Of a stretch of 64,000 bases of DNA, positions 11,611 through 23,592 are shown piece after piece. Where the stretch lies: NCBI GenBank assembly GCA_963853835.1, contig OY970835.1, positions 33,492,047 to 33,556,046 on the forward strand, written 5' to 3'. The notes beneath the pieces are model-generated. The model saw nothing but the letters and a program-made list of their open reading frames with translations, searched no databases and had not been told where the DNA came from. The position numbers and the translations under genes were made by a program. Positions within the stretch are counted from its first letter, which is position 1. Each line of letters opens with the position of its first letter. This stretch comes from Calendula officinalis (Eukaryota > Streptophyta > Magnoliopsida > Asterales > Asteraceae).

Positions 11611-12738
11611 GTTCACTAGCAGCCCAAAACGAGAAAACCTTACAATGTGTAAGGCCGAAGTTCGAAGGATCTAGTAGCTTTATAGGAAGAGAAACTATTC
11701 AGATTGTGACGTCGGTAAAAATCTGACGCAATAACATTCAAATCGTGTGTGAAAATATTTTGACCTTATTATACATAATTATTTTATCATAAAAATTGTA
11801 ACAAAAACCCAAAACTATGATAATGACACTTGTAGTACGTGTTGTGCTGGTTCTGGATTATGTTTTACTAGTTTGATTTAATACCACAATAAGAAAAAGG
11901 ACATGAAAAATAACTCTTATCAAATTGATATGTAGATGTGTTTGATGGTAAATCGAGGAAGGATATCGATTTTCATGACATTAGATTCCACATCTTGTTT
12001 AATCATCAACGGCGGACACAGGAAAAGGAGTATTACTTGTTATCCATTTTTTTTTAATTAGGGTTATCACCTAAACTAAAAAGAAAATTATTTTTTTTGA
12101 AATATTATTTTAACACTATTCGGGAGATTTTGAAGGGTTATATATTACTATGTGCTACACAGTAGGTGAGTAGTGAGTAGGCCCTGCCGTGTCCATTGTT
12201 ATTGGATACCAATTAAAGGCGTTTGAGAGTGCTGCTTTAGCTTTCATTCATTCGGTTAACTAGGTGGTTGTTATTTCGATTAGAGCCGAGTCGTTGGGTT
12301 TTATGATCTTCTTTCTTGTTCAGAAGAAAAAAAGAAGAGTTGGTATGTTGTTTTGCCTCCATTGATGTAATATAAGCTCATGTGGTTTAAATGATTATGT
12401 TGGTTAGCGTCAAATCTATATGACGAAAACATATAAAAGCTAGTCTCGCATCCGTTAAAACTTGTTTGTTTCTTAATTTCTTTTTATATGTTTTTTTTAG
12501 CACAATGGTCAAACCGTGTTTCAGCTACTACACGATACTTAATCATAGACATTTTAAAGGTTTAATTTGTTTTCTTTTATATTATAGAAGAAACTGACCA
12601 AAGATATATTTTATTAATAAGTTACTTGTAGATTACAAAGTTTTATAAATTTTGACATATCTAAACCTATAGTAGGGCTTGAGCCTTCTCTATCAGACTG
12701 GCAAAATCGTAAAAACTAAGAATAGAGTAGAAAACTAT
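11611..12738. other. Intergenic DNA, no gene seen
   Basis: AT-rich DNA between the MITEs and Copia element 1. No reading frame, RNA gene or repeat border could be supported. Confidence 0.45.
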
Positions 12739-13376
12739 TGTCAGGATCGATTAACTATGAAGAGTTAATAAACACCTTTAGATCTAATTGATAATAGAAG
12801 TTGCAGCGGATCAACACTATATCAATATATTAAGAACAATAAACTGTAAGAACAATATGTGAAAATATTAAGAACACAGTTTCACAAAAAGCTTCAATGT
12901 ATATTATCGATTCACAATATACACGTACGTTTACAAATCGTAAGGAACTATTCATAATAGTCCTTGAAGCTAAACTATTTACCCTAGTTATTCTAGGACT
13001 TGATTTACATTCGAATTAAAAAGATATACATTGAATTACATTCTATAACTATCTCTGCGAAGATCTCGGACTTGATATGTTCCATAAACGCGTATCAGTA
13101 GTAAAACTAATCACCAGTAGTAAATATGCAACATCAGTAGTAAGTCTGGTGACCAGTAGTAAGTCCAAAACCATCGTCAGTAGTAACTACTATTGATCAG
13201 TAGTATCTTCAATATGCCTTGATAAGTAATAACTAAGTTATAGTTTTCACCAGTATCAACTCATCAGTAGTAAGTTTCTGCCCCATCTGTATCAACCATG
13301 ATATTCATCAGTAGTAAACATGATCAGTACTAACTGCAGCATCAGTAATAAGTTGATCTGTGATTTTGTTCCAACA
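12739..13376 (-). repeat. 3' LTR of Copia element 1
   Basis: 638 bp. Its U3 side (higher coordinates) contains around ten TACTACTG-type motifs. A TATA-like stretch lies near 12950. It is the near-identical partner of 23593-24230. Confidence 0.95.
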
Positions 13377-13377
13377 A

Positions 13378-13386
13378 TCTCCCCCT
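13378..13386 (-). promoter_or_regulatory. Polypurine tract of Copia element 1
   Basis: AGGGGGAGA on the minus strand ends just before the TGTTGG start of the 3' LTR. The same tract stands at 44911-44920 and about 53874-53884 in the sister elements. Confidence 0.85.
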
Positions 13387-13408
13387 AAACTTATTGATTC
13401 TCTTTCAA

Positions 13409-16400
13409 TCACATAAGTTTCTTTTGTTCTTCCTCTTCTTTCTTTCTTTTCTCCAACGTTCTTTGATTCTGTTGATGTCTTTGTGCAATAATGTACTTGC
13501 TGTTTCTTTTTGTAAAATAAGTTAATTTGTTCTGGAACATGACAACATCATAAGGTTTCATAATTGTATTTGTGAATATCTGATACATAGTCTTTTCAGA
13601 ATGTGGATATTCTTTTTCATATAAGTATAGCTCACATACTTTGCCTGATTTTTCAAAAAAATACATATTGGCAGTTGGAATCACATTCCAAGCATAAACA
13701 TTTCCTGGATCTGTAAATTGTTCTGGGTAGTTGTCTGGATAAAATGCAGCATCTATCATTTTTGTCAAATATCCAGCACCAGACTCTTTCCATGATTTCT
13801 TTGACATCCTTGGTTTTCCAATGATCAGGAGCTTGATTACATCACTTCTTGAACATGAACTGATCAATGGTAACCATCCAGTAAATCTTTGTACAAATTT
13901 ATCTTCCCTTATAATTTCTATGACATTGTTAGGCATAACCCTCCAATTGATGATTGGATTATTCTGCAAGGGAGCAACAGGTACTTCAAGAACAGGAATG
14001 ATTTGTTCTGTTTTTGACTTCTTTTTAGTACTCTGTTCTTGAGTAACAGCCTTTCTCTTCTTTGATTTGGGAGTTGAGGAATCACCAGTAGTTGATACAC
14101 TACCAGTTTTGATTAATGTTGGACTGATTGGAATTAGGGCTTTAGATTTCTTTGCTTCTTTTTCTTCTTGTTCAGCCAAATCCTTCTTCTTGGCAGCACA
14201 ATATTTTTCAATAATTGTCATCATCTTCATTCTGCCAAATGACTTTGCATTGTTCCCTTTTGTCTTTAAAAATTCAATCATATTGGTCTTCTGTTCAAAC
14301 ACATCATCAGTTAATTCACTCTTAGTTCTCTTGCATTCAGAAACCAGTTCTTCAAGACATTGTATATGTTCTTCTTCAACTTTTCTGAGTCTTTTCAATT
14401 CTGCTTTTTGAGCTTCTAACTGGATATCTGTTATTTGAACAGGTATTTCTGCTTCTTGAGTTTTCTTCTTCTTCTTCTCCTCAAGAGCTAGATACATCTC
14501 CACATTCTCCAAGAATTTCTTGTGTTTTACCCTCCATCTGGACTGCTTTTCTGATCTGACATGATTAATTTTGTTCACCATTTGGTGACCTAAAGCTTTG
14601 TTGGGATAGTTATCATCATAGTCTTCCTTTCCTTTTCCAATACAGGCAGATGGTGGAGGTGGAGTGTATTTCATATCAGGTACACCCAGAATCAGAAGTT
14701 TTGGATAAAACAAGTGTAGTTGATCTTCTGATAAATTTTTTGGGTGTGGAGGAAGTGTACATCCATCTACCTCAAACCAATTCACATTATCATCAATGTC
14801 AGGTATGATAAGTGGTTGATTAGGAGTTGGTGGTTTGGAAATGATGACATATCTTTCCCTTTCTATTAACTCTGGGAGTTGTAATTCTTCCTCTTCAGTA
14901 GTAACCAAAGTAGTTACTACTGGTGTGACTTCAGTAGTTACTACTGATAGGGCATCAGTAGTATTTGTTGCTTTTATTTCCTCTTCCTGACTTACTACTG
15001 CTATGATATCAGTAGTAGGAGTTACTACTGATACTTCTTGTTGAGCTTGTTCTTCCATAGGAGCAATAGTAGTAGGCTCATAGCCTTCATCAATATTTGT
15101 TTCTTTGAGATTGAGGAGAGAAGTTGCTGCTGCTGCAATTGATTCATCAATCATACTCTGAATATTGTCATTCTCCCCCTTAGTGAGCTCAACTGGTGGA
15201 GCCTCACTACTCCCAACCTTCTTTTTCAATCTTCTTATAATTTTGGTTTGTTGATGAAGCCTGTGTTCATACATTCTCATCCGTTTGTTGATTGTATTAA
15301 TATGCTTTTTCATCATTGTTATTGTTTTTCCCTGATTTGTGAGATATTTAAGACAATCTTGTACAGTGGATTCAAGAGAATCCACTTTATCCGTCAATTG
15401 TTTGGTTTTAATACTGCCCTCACTCCATCTAGCAAGATCATCGGGCTCACTGACTGGTACATTGGCTTTAAGGTTTCCCATCCTATCCATCAAATCCATA
15501 GATCTACCCTCATCACTTCTTGGTGATTCATTGGGTTGTTTAGACACCCTCTTCTTCCTAGAAGAAGCAGAAGTGCCCCCCCTTGTGGTTTCTTGGCACC
15601 GAGGTCCTTTAAGTAATTCCTCAAATGAGTCATCACTTAAAGTTGCCGAGGTCTGGGTCTTAGTTATGTTTTCACTGTCCTGTGCACCCACCTTTGGGGC
15701 ATCAGTAGTGAAAGCCCTCGCCTCATGTCCTCTCTCCTCCTTGGAGGACAACTCTTGGAGCCTGGGGTGTGACTCAATTTGTCCCCTGGTGTCCTTGAAG
15801 GAAGTTTTCTTCCTTTTATAAGTTGTGGAAATATTTTGGGTTTTGTTTGGTAGGTCTTCCACAGAGTGAAGAGTAGCACTCTGCAGATTTGTTTCAAGTT
15901 CCTGGGACACATTCAGGACTTCTATATGTGTGGGTGATTGAGTGACTATTTGGGGTGGTGTTTGGGCTGCATTTGGGGGTGATGGAGTGGGTTGAGGTTC
16001 AATTTGGGTTGTATCTATGATTGAACCCTCTCCAAGTTGTGGTTGATCTTTGATCATATTAGGAAACAAAGGGGTTTCCTTGCCCGAAAATTTAAATTGT
16101 TTTCTCATATTTGAGAAAACTTTCTTGTTCAACTCAGGAATGATAAAAATGTTTTTGGGAGTTGACAAGTTTTGCAATTCACAGTTTATAATATGTTGAA
16201 GAAGTCTGGGATACATTAAAAATTTTGAGGAACTAAGATTTCCCAACATACCTTCAAAAATCATATATGAAAAATTAAATACTTGGTCTGTGCATAAACA
16301 GACAACAGCAGAGGCTATTGCCTTATTAAACTCATTCCAAGTACATCTTTTAGGAGAAATGCAATGCTGAATAGTATGTACAAGAAATTTCCATTGTGGG

Positions 16401-16816
16401 GAGAGAAGACCTTTTTGAAAAGTTACTATGTTGAGTCTTCCCTCATAACCCATTTTATTTAAAATTTCAGCAATGAATTCCTTAGGAAGTGTAAACATAC
16501 CTGCATCATCATGTAGTTGTAGATGGTGTCGAATCGATTGTTCAGTGATTGTGATCGTCTTTCCATCCACCGATGATTTTATCATAGGCACAGTTGCACC
16601 TTCTGTTCGTTCAGCATTGGTCCAGAAATCAACCAAGTGCTGTTGATATGCTTTCGGTTTTACAGTTAAAGCGAACTTAATGTACGAGTTCTTCAAGAAT
16701 TGTACGATTGGTCGAAAGTCTTTTGTACCATCTGGATTTCGTAGAAACGCACACATATTGTGGAACTCTGAGTATTTAAGATCTGTTTGAACATTGAGAG
16801 ATTGTAGAGTTGCCAT
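13409..16816 (-). CDS. Copia accessory protein of unknown function (about 1,135 aa)
   Basis: A single open frame lies between RNase H and the polypurine tract, in the same sense as pol. I chose the Met of MATLQSLNVQ because the sister gene at 53922-57410 starts there. An in-frame Met 15 codons upstream is also possible. The N-terminal 270 residues are ordered-looking (FTLPKEFIAEIL, FQKGLLSPQWKFLVHTIQHC, FNFSYMIFEGMLGNLSSSKF). A Ser/Thr/Pro-rich region follows, then charged segments likely to form coiled coils. A C-terminal block of about 150 residues contains LLIIGKPRMSKKSWKESGAG and the tyrosine-rich LYLYEKEYPHSEKT. No signal peptide, membrane span or catalytic motif is evident, so an envelope role is unsupported. 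Similar proteins in Asteraceae annotations carry unreliable labels such as longin-like. The function is unknown. Confidence 0.85.
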   Translation of the reverse strand: MATLQSLNVQTDLKYSEFHNMCAFLRNPDGTKDFRPIVQFLKNSYIKFALTVKPKAYQQHLVDFWTNAERTEGATVPMIKSSVDGKTITITEQSIRHHLQLHDDAGMFTLPKEFIAEILNKMGYEGRLNIVTFQKGLLSPQWKFLVHTIQHCISPKRCTWNEFNKAIASAVVCLCTDQVFNFSYMIFEGMLGNLSSSKFLMYPRLLQHIINCELQNLSTPKNIFIIPELNKKVFSNMRKQFKFSGKETPLFPNMIKDQPQLGEGSIIDTTQIEPQPTPSPPNAAQTPPQIVTQSPTHIEVLNVSQELETNLQSATLHSVEDLPNKTQNISTTYKRKKTSFKDTRGQIESHPRLQELSSKEERGHEARAFTTDAPKVGAQDSENITKTQTSATLSDDSFEELLKGPRCQETTRGGTSASSRKKRVSKQPNESPRSDEGRSMDLMDRMGNLKANVPVSEPDDLARWSEGSIKTKQLTDKVDSLESTVQDCLKYLTNQGKTITMMKKHINTINKRMRMYEHRLHQQTKIIRRLKKKVGSSEAPPVELTKGENDNIQSMIDESIAAAATSLLNLKETNIDEGYEPTTIAPMEEQAQQEVSVVTPTTDIIAVVSQEEEIKATNTTDALSVVTTEVTPVVTTLVTTEEEELQLPELIERERYVIISKPPTPNQPLIIPDIDDNVNWFEVDGCTLPPHPKNLSEDQLHLFYPKLLILGVPDMKYTPPPPSACIGKGKEDYDDNYPNKALGHQMVNKINHVRSEKQSRWRVKHKKFLENVEMYLALEEKKKKKTQEAEIPVQITDIQLEAQKAELKRLRKVEEEHIQCLEELVSECKRTKSELTDDVFEQKTNMIEFLKTKGNNAKSFGRMKMMTIIEKYCAAKKKDLAEQEEKEAKKSKALIPISPTLIKTGSVSTTGDSSTPKSKKRKAVTQEQSTKKKSKTEQIIPVLEVPVAPLQNNPIINWRVMPNNVIEIIREDKFVQRFTGWLPLISSCSRSDVIKLLIIGKPRMSKKSWKESGAGYLTKMIDAAFYPDNYPEQFTDPGNVYAWNVIPTANMYFFEKSGKVCELYLYEKEYPHSEKTMYQIFTNTIMKPYDVVMFQNKLTYFTKRNSKYIIAQRHQQNQRTLEKRKKEEEEQKKLM

Positions 16817-17431
16817 TGTTGTTGATTTTGATGTTTTGATCTTTTGATTTGAGAGAAACAAGTAAGAATTTTTGTTACTGGTGTAAGGTTTTTGATCGTA
16901 AGTTAGGGTTTATCGAGAGGATTTAGTAAATCGAAGTGAAGATAATGCTAAACTAATCGACTGCCGCCTTTTATATCTTTCGATTTAACCTGCAAAAAGA
17001 CTAAATTGCCCTTCGAATCATAACATAACGGTTATTTTCACGGGGGTCAGTTTGGTAATTTTGACTAGAAATACCAGTAGTAAATTAGATGCCAGTAAGA
17101 AAACGTCAGTAGTATCTACGAACATCAGTAGTAACTAAGGATTTTTACATCAGTAGTAACTGCAGACATCAGTAGTAACTACCAACACATAAGACCAATA
17201 GTATATGTGAATACCAGTAGTACTGACTTACCAGTAGTATTTATGTAAACCTAATACACACCAGTAGTATTGACCTACCAGTAGTATTTTGTGCACATTC
17301 CTACACATCAGTAATACAGACCTACCAGTAGTAAAACACTTAAACAAATAAATAACTACTAACCAAGAAAAACTTTACACATGATTTTAACTTTTTACAA
17401 CAAAACTTTACACATGATTTTAAGTGAGATT
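16817..17431 (-). repeat. Motif-rich spacer between pol and accessory gene, element 1
   Basis: About 13 copies of CAGTAGTA or close variants lie in 17070-17335 (TACTACTG in element sense), irregularly spaced about 20 bp apart. The part next to the accessory start (16860-17050) is free of the motif and could be a leader or promoter for that gene. Confidence 0.8.
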
Positions 17432-20400
17432 TTAATTTATCAAAATCATTCCAATACTGCTAACCAAGAAGTTGAATCTTCCTACATCAAATGCTTTTGT
17501 AAAAAGATCTGCTAATTGATCATCGGTATGAATTTTAACTACTTTGATTAATTTCTTTTCATTACAGTCTCTTATAAAATGAAATCTTATTTCAATGTGT
17601 TTAGTTTTAGAGTGTTTTACTGGATTGTTCACAATACTAATAGCACTTTGATTATCAATATAAATAGGAGTTTTAAGGATAGAGATACCAAAGTCTAGAA
17701 GCTGGTTTTGAATCCAGAGTACTTGAGCACAACAAGCAGATGCAACTACATACTCTGCTTCAGCAGTTGATGTTGACACATTTGTTTGTTTCTTGCATTG
17801 CCATGACACCATTCTTGATCCAAAGAATTGACATCCACCAGTAGTGGACTTTCTATCTTGACATTCACCTCCATAGTCACTATCTGTGTAGGCTATGAGT
17901 TCAAAGGGTGAATCATGTGGATACCATAGACCAAGTGATGGTTTGCCTTTCAAGTATCTGAATATTCTTTTGACAGCCTGCATGTGTAGTTCTTTTGGTC
18001 TTGCTTGATATCTTGCACACACACAAACACTATACATAATGTCAGGTCTTGATGCAGTTAAGTACATCAAAGAGCCTATCATTGATCTATATAAGTGTTC
18101 ATCTACATCCTCCCCCTCAACATCTGGATGTAGGTGTTTGTGTGTTTCCATTGGTGTACTTGCACTCTTGCAGTCTTTCAAATCAAACTTCTCCAAGATG
18201 TCTTTAACATATTTTGATTGGTTTATCAAAATACCATCTGTTCTTTGACTGATTTGGAGTCCAAGGAAGAAGTTCATTGGACCCATAGAGCTCATCTTGA
18301 ATTTGATTTGCATCAGTTCTTCAAATTCTTTGCATAATAAATCATTGGTTGAACCAAAGATGATATCATCTACATAGATTTGTACCAGTAGTATATCATC
18401 TTTGACTTTCTTTGTAAACAAAGTTTTGTCAATGGCTCCTCTTTTAAAATTATTCTTTAATAGATATGATGATAATGTATCATACCATGCTCTTGGTGCC
18501 TGATGTAGGCCATACAAAGCTTTATCTAATTTGAACACATAATCACCATGTTTTGGATCTTCAAATCCTGGAGGTTGGCATACATAGACCTCTTCTTCAA
18601 TCTTCCCATATAGGAATGCACTCTTTACATCCATTTGATAGACTTTGAATTTTTTGAATGAAGCATATGCTAAGAATATTCTTATTGCTTCAATTCTAGC
18701 AACAGGAGCATATACTTCATCATAGTCTATTCCTTCTTCTTGAGTGTATCCTTGGGCTACAAGTCTGGCTTTGTTCTTGATCACTATACCTCTTTCATCT
18801 TTCTTGTTTCTAAAGATCCACCTTGTTCCAATGGCTCTTTTTCCTTTAGGTAGAGGTACAAGTGTCCAAACAGCTTGTAATTTGAATTGAAGGAGTTCTT
18901 CTTACATTGCCTCAATCCAGTTTGAATCCTTCATTGCTTGTTGAATTTTCTTTGGTTCATCCTGAGACAGAAAGCATTCAAACATACATTCATTAGCAAG
19001 TAAACTTATATTACACATGTTTGCAGTTAAGCTTTTGTTTAATTTGCTTCTTGTTTGCAGTGGTGAGTTAACATCACTTAGAACAAGGTCTAATGGATGG
19101 TTCTTCTGAGTCCTTGTTGTTGTAGCTCTATCAACCACTAGTTGATTTTCAAGATTGGACTCGTTTGTCTCAGGCATTTGCTCTTCTAGTGATCCTTCAT
19201 TGTCATTGATGTTTGGTTCATCATTATCTTGGTCAGAGTTGCTGCTGTTATTATCTTCATTGAGATCAGTAGTATTGTTGTTGTTACTGGGATCAGTAGT
19301 ATCTTGAGAATTTAGGTTATTGCTAGGACCAGTAGTATTTTGAGTACTATTACTGGTACCAGTAGTATTTGAATTACTACTGTCCTCATTCTCAGAGTTA
19401 CTACTGCTTCCAGAATTTGTGTTATTACTGTCCTCAGTATTAACTGTGGGAGCAGTATCAACTACTATGTATCTCATCTCTTCTTGACCAGTATTAACAG
19501 ATGATGTTCCTTCCTTTTGAGTATGACAATTTGAATCAGGTGCATTTAAATCCATGTTAGAGTTAAAGGATTTGGTTAGATTGTCTATGTTAAATAGCCA
19601 ATCTGGACCATTTCCTTGTTCATTAGGAACATTTTCATTAAAGGATACATTGATACTTTCTTCAATTATCCTTAGTCTTTTGTTGAACACTCTGTATGAT
19701 TTGCTTTGAGTAGAGTATCTCACAAAGATTCCATCATCAGCTTTGCAGTCAAACTTACCAATTTGTTCTCTTGTAATCAGAATGGTACAAGGACAACCAA
19801 ATGATTTTAAAAAACTTATAGAAGGTTTTCTTTTATTAAAAAGTTCATATGGTGTTTTATAATGTGGTTTCACTATTAATACTCTGTTTTGAACATAACA
19901 GGCAGTATTAACAGCTTCAACCCAAAAAGTGATTGGTAACTTAGAATCTGCTAACATTGATCTTGCTGCTTCTATGATGGTTCTATTTCTTCTTTCAGCT
20001 ACACCATTTTGTTGAGGAGTTCTAGGTGAGCTGTATTGCCTGTCAATACCTTTAAGATCACAAAAGTTAATTAAATTAGCATTTTTAAATTCTGTGCCAT
20101 TATCACATCTTATGGCTTTAACTTTTTGATCAGATGTGTTCTCCAGTTTAACAATTAAGTTCTTGATGAGTTCACTTGTTTCATCTTTTGTCCTGAGAAA
20201 GAAAACCCATGTATATCTGGAAAAGTCATCAGTAATAACAAGACAATGTTGTTTCTTTCCAATACTCATTACATTTGTAGGTCCAAATAGGTCCATATGT
20301 AAGAGTTGTAAAGGAACAGAAATAGAGTTCACAGATTTGGACTTATGAGAAGTTTTGTGTTGTTTACCTTTTAGGCATGCAACACAATGATGATCACACA

Positions 20401-20938
20401 TGAATTGTTTTTGAGGTAGTCCAATGACCAAATTTCTTTTTACTAAATTGTTCATGTTTTTGAAATTAGTGTGACACATCCTTCTATGCCATAGTTCTGA
20501 TTCAGTGGTGTTTGCCTTGGATATAAAACAGTTGACCTCATTTTAAGAAATGAGTTCTCCCCCTATATCCAGGCAATACACATTGTTTCTCCTTGGAGTT
20601 CTTAAAACAACATATTTTTCATCTAAAATAAAGTCAGGAGAAAGAATGATGCACTCAATGTCTGTGAAAAGAATTTTGTTCTTTTTATCACAAACTTGAG
20701 ACACACTGACTAGATTGTATTTTAGCTCAGCTACATAAAATAAATCATCAAAGGTAATTTTTCCATTAGAAACATTACCTTTACCTGTAATCTTACCTCC
20801 CTTTGGGTTCTCTCCAAAGGCCACATATCCTCCATCAAATAACTTGAAATCTTTAAGAATTTGCAGATTTTCAGTCATGTGCCTTGAGCATCCACTATCA
20901 ATATGCCATGTTCTACCTTCTTCAGGGATCTGAATGCT
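17432..20938 (-). pseudogene. pol: Copia pol (PR-IN-RT-RNase H) of element 1, two nonsense mutations
   Basis: It encodes protease (HIDSGCSRHM), the integrase HHCC zinc region and DDE core (DLFG, RCDNGTEF, GVAERRN), a variable linker, RT (YQMDVKSAFLYG, YVDD) and RNase H (YTDSDYGG, TAEAEY, IDNQSA). A TAA at 20543-20545 interrupts the pre-integrase part. A TAA at 18902-18904 (CAA in element 3) lies just before RT. Otherwise the sequence is very similar to the open pol of element 3. There is no ATG at the start: the frame opens at the acceptor-like ttgtgcag. The product cannot be made whole without suppression, so the copy would need help in trans. Confidence 0.93.
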
Positions 20939-21057
20939 CTGCACAAGTGAGTAAATGATCAGTTAAGTTTGGGAACCCAAGCTTTATATGTCTTGGGTTC
21001 ATCCTTTGAGAAATCAGATTTAGAACAGTTAACTTTAAACATTTTTGGTACTCATAC
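20939..21057 (-). other. Intron-like 119-nt gag-pol junction, element 1
   Basis: On the minus strand the segment starts GTATGA after AAAAG and ends TTGTGCAG before AGCATTCAG. It has a T-rich tract and a branch-point-like CTTAACT about 30 nt from the end. Removing it would join gag to pol in frame. The gag stop codon TGA (21052-21054) lies inside it. The same 119-nt length is kept in elements 2 and 3. Confidence 0.6.
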
Positions 21058-23504
21058 CTTTTGAGTACTGGTGTTCTGTTTTACTACTGCCCTTTTGGAT
21101 TTTTCAGAGTTTACTACTGATCTTGGTCTATACCCATTATTTTTAGCTTTTGAATACTTTACTACTGATGGACCAGTAGTATTTGGAGACTTACCATGTT
21201 TAGAATGATCAGTAGTATTTTGAGCAAATGGTTTTGCAGCAGTAGTATTTTTAAAAATAGGGTTTTTACCAGTAGTGTTTTTGTACTGGTACCAGACAGC
21301 ATTATAATTAGGGTTAACACCAGTAGTAAAATTGTTACAGTTTTTACTGGTGTTGGAAAATTTAAAATATTGTTTATTTTGATTTGATTTTCCATTGTTC
21401 TTGAAGTAATTGCTGTTCTTTGGGCTTCCAACTCTTCTGTTTTGCACAAATCTTGGTGCACTTCTTCCAAATCTTGGTGTTTCAGCAATTGGAGTTTTAT
21501 TTTTATTTACTACTGAAGGACCAGTAGTATCTTTTAACTTTTGTGTTTTTGCTTTTTCTTTAAAATTTTTAAATTCTTTAAACTCTTTACAGTTAATTGG
21601 ATTGAAATGACAATCCTTTGCTAAATGATTTACTTTGTTGCAAATAACACATTTAATTTATTATCCTTAGCCCTTATGGTTTTTCTTTGTTCTAAGAGTT
21701 GATTCCTGATTCTTTGATTTCCCCTTTTTAAAATTTTTGGTATATTTTCTGCATCATATTTAGGAGATTCATTTGGACTTTGTGCTGTGTGAAAACTTGT
21801 ATCAATTGAGTTTGTGGATTCAGTTTTAAAAATTGTAAATTCAATTGAGTCTGTAGTTTGATCATCATCAGAAGAATCATTTGATTCAGATGTTTCATTA
21901 TTAGATTCAGTTTGATTTTCACTTTTTAATTCATTTATGATTCTTTCTGAACTATCTTTAAGTGGAGGGATGCATTTATATGGAGGTGGTACAGCATGAT
22001 ATCCCACTCCATGAACAACTTTTTTTGTAGTTTGATTATTAGTTAATTCATCAAGAATTTTAGTGCTTCTTTCAAATTTCTTAATTGTCAATTTATTTTG
22101 TTCAATTTCAAGTTGACATTCTTCTAATTTACTTGTTAGTTCTTTATTTTTTGATTCATAGTAATCTTTCTCATCTACAGCTTGGAGCAGTTCTTCCTTT
22201 ATCCTTTGATCAATCATCTGGTACACCTTTATCTGATGTTCTTGATCAACAATCACACCATCAAATTCATAATTTCTTCTTAATGCTTTTGCTAAATCTT
22301 CATTTAATTTAGTGTTTTCTTTTTCTAAATTTTTAACAATTTTAATACATTCAGAAGTACAAGGTTTAGGTTTTACCTCAGATTTGCTGTCAGTGAAGGC
22401 CATAAGAGCTTGATTTTGAGCATGTTCTTCTGCTTGAAAGCTCCAGTCATATCCTTGTCCCTGTTGTGAAACAAGAGCAGTTGATTTTGATCTTTTGTCT
22501 GGCTGAGGACATTCTTTTGCAAAGTGACCAAGATTGTTACAGTTGTAACATTTGACTTTAGTTTTGTCAAATCCAGCTTTGTCACCTTTGTTGTAGTTGA
22601 GACTTGTCCTACCAGTCCTTTTTAAGAACCTTTTGGTTCTCAGGCTCAGTATAGCCATCTGTCATTTGAGATCCATCTCTTCAAGATCATCTGGATTGAT
22701 CAATTGTTCCAAATCATCACTAATTAGTGCAGTATGCACATGCCTAGTGAAAAATGATTCTCTTGCAGCATCTTCACAATCTGCAGCCTTTCCTATGGCA
22801 GTTTCTTGACCTTGACCTGTACTAGATACAAATGCAGCATTGTTAGAAGAAATAGAAGGGTTCTTTTGATTTACCTCAGTTTCAAATACTCTGAGATCAT
22901 TGTAGATTTCATCTAACTCCTTTTCTTCTAGTGCATCTCTTTGTCTATATATCACTGTGTACATGGCCCATTCTTCACTAAGAGACCTTAGGAACTTCAT
23001 GTTAACATCTTCTTGATCCATCTTAACCCCAACCTGGTTAAGTTCACCAATTAGCTTGTTGAATCTGTCAAACACTTGAGTGAGTGTCTCATTGGGCTTT
23101 CCTTTGAAGTTTTCAAGGTCTTGCTTGAGAACAGACTTCATGTTCCTCTTGGTGCTCTTGGTGCCAACGAATCTCTTCTCTAGTGCTTGCCACAGCACCT
23201 TTGCATCATCATATTCAACAAAGAGATGTTGATAGTCATTAGGAATGGCCAGTAGGAGTGTGCTTAGAGTTTTGAGTTCGATTCCTCTGTCTTTCTTCTC
23301 CTTTTCACACTTTAGTTTGTCTGCTTCAGTTGCAGAACTGCTTGCTTGAGCCGGACCAGTTTTGTTTCCTTCAATGACAACTTCCCACATGGAATAATCA
23401 GTAATAAGCATGTATTGCTTAATACGATTCTTCCACATCCCAAAGTTATTGGGAGTGAGTATAGGGATTTTGTTAGCTTGAGTGCTTTCATTATTATCAT
23501 TCAT
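21058..23504 (-). pseudogene. gag: Copia gag of element 1, disrupted
   Basis: The start Met at 23504 (MNDNNESTQANKIPILTPNN) matches elements 2 and 3. The capsid-like region (NFGMWKNRIKQYML, EYDDAKVLWQALEKRF) is followed by a CX2CX4HX4C zinc knuckle (CYNCNNLGHFAKEC), a Lys/Glu-rich probable coiled coil, a second knuckle and an Asn/Thr-rich tail with NTTG repeats. A TGA at 22662-22664 replaces the TGG of the sister copies. A 1-nt deletion near 21645 breaks the second knuckle. Gag should assemble virus-like particles in the cytoplasm and bind element RNA, but this copy cannot make a full protein. Confidence 0.9.
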
Positions 23505-23578
23505 GATTAATAATGTGTGTGTTTTAATGATTAAAACTTTTTGTTGTTCTTAAAAATTCGTAGATCTAGAACCAAAAA

Positions 23579-23590
23579 GCTCTGATACCA
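23579..23590 (-). other. Primer-binding site of Copia element 1
   Basis: TGGTATCAGAGC on the minus strand lies two bases after the 5' LTR. It is the standard complement of the 3' end of plant initiator Met-tRNA. Confidence 0.95.
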
Positions 23591-23592
23591 CT

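Noticed and set aside
13409..16816. Calling the Copia accessory gene an envelope gene
   Set aside because: No signal peptide, transmembrane span or fusion-like segment is visible. Position after pol alone is not enough.
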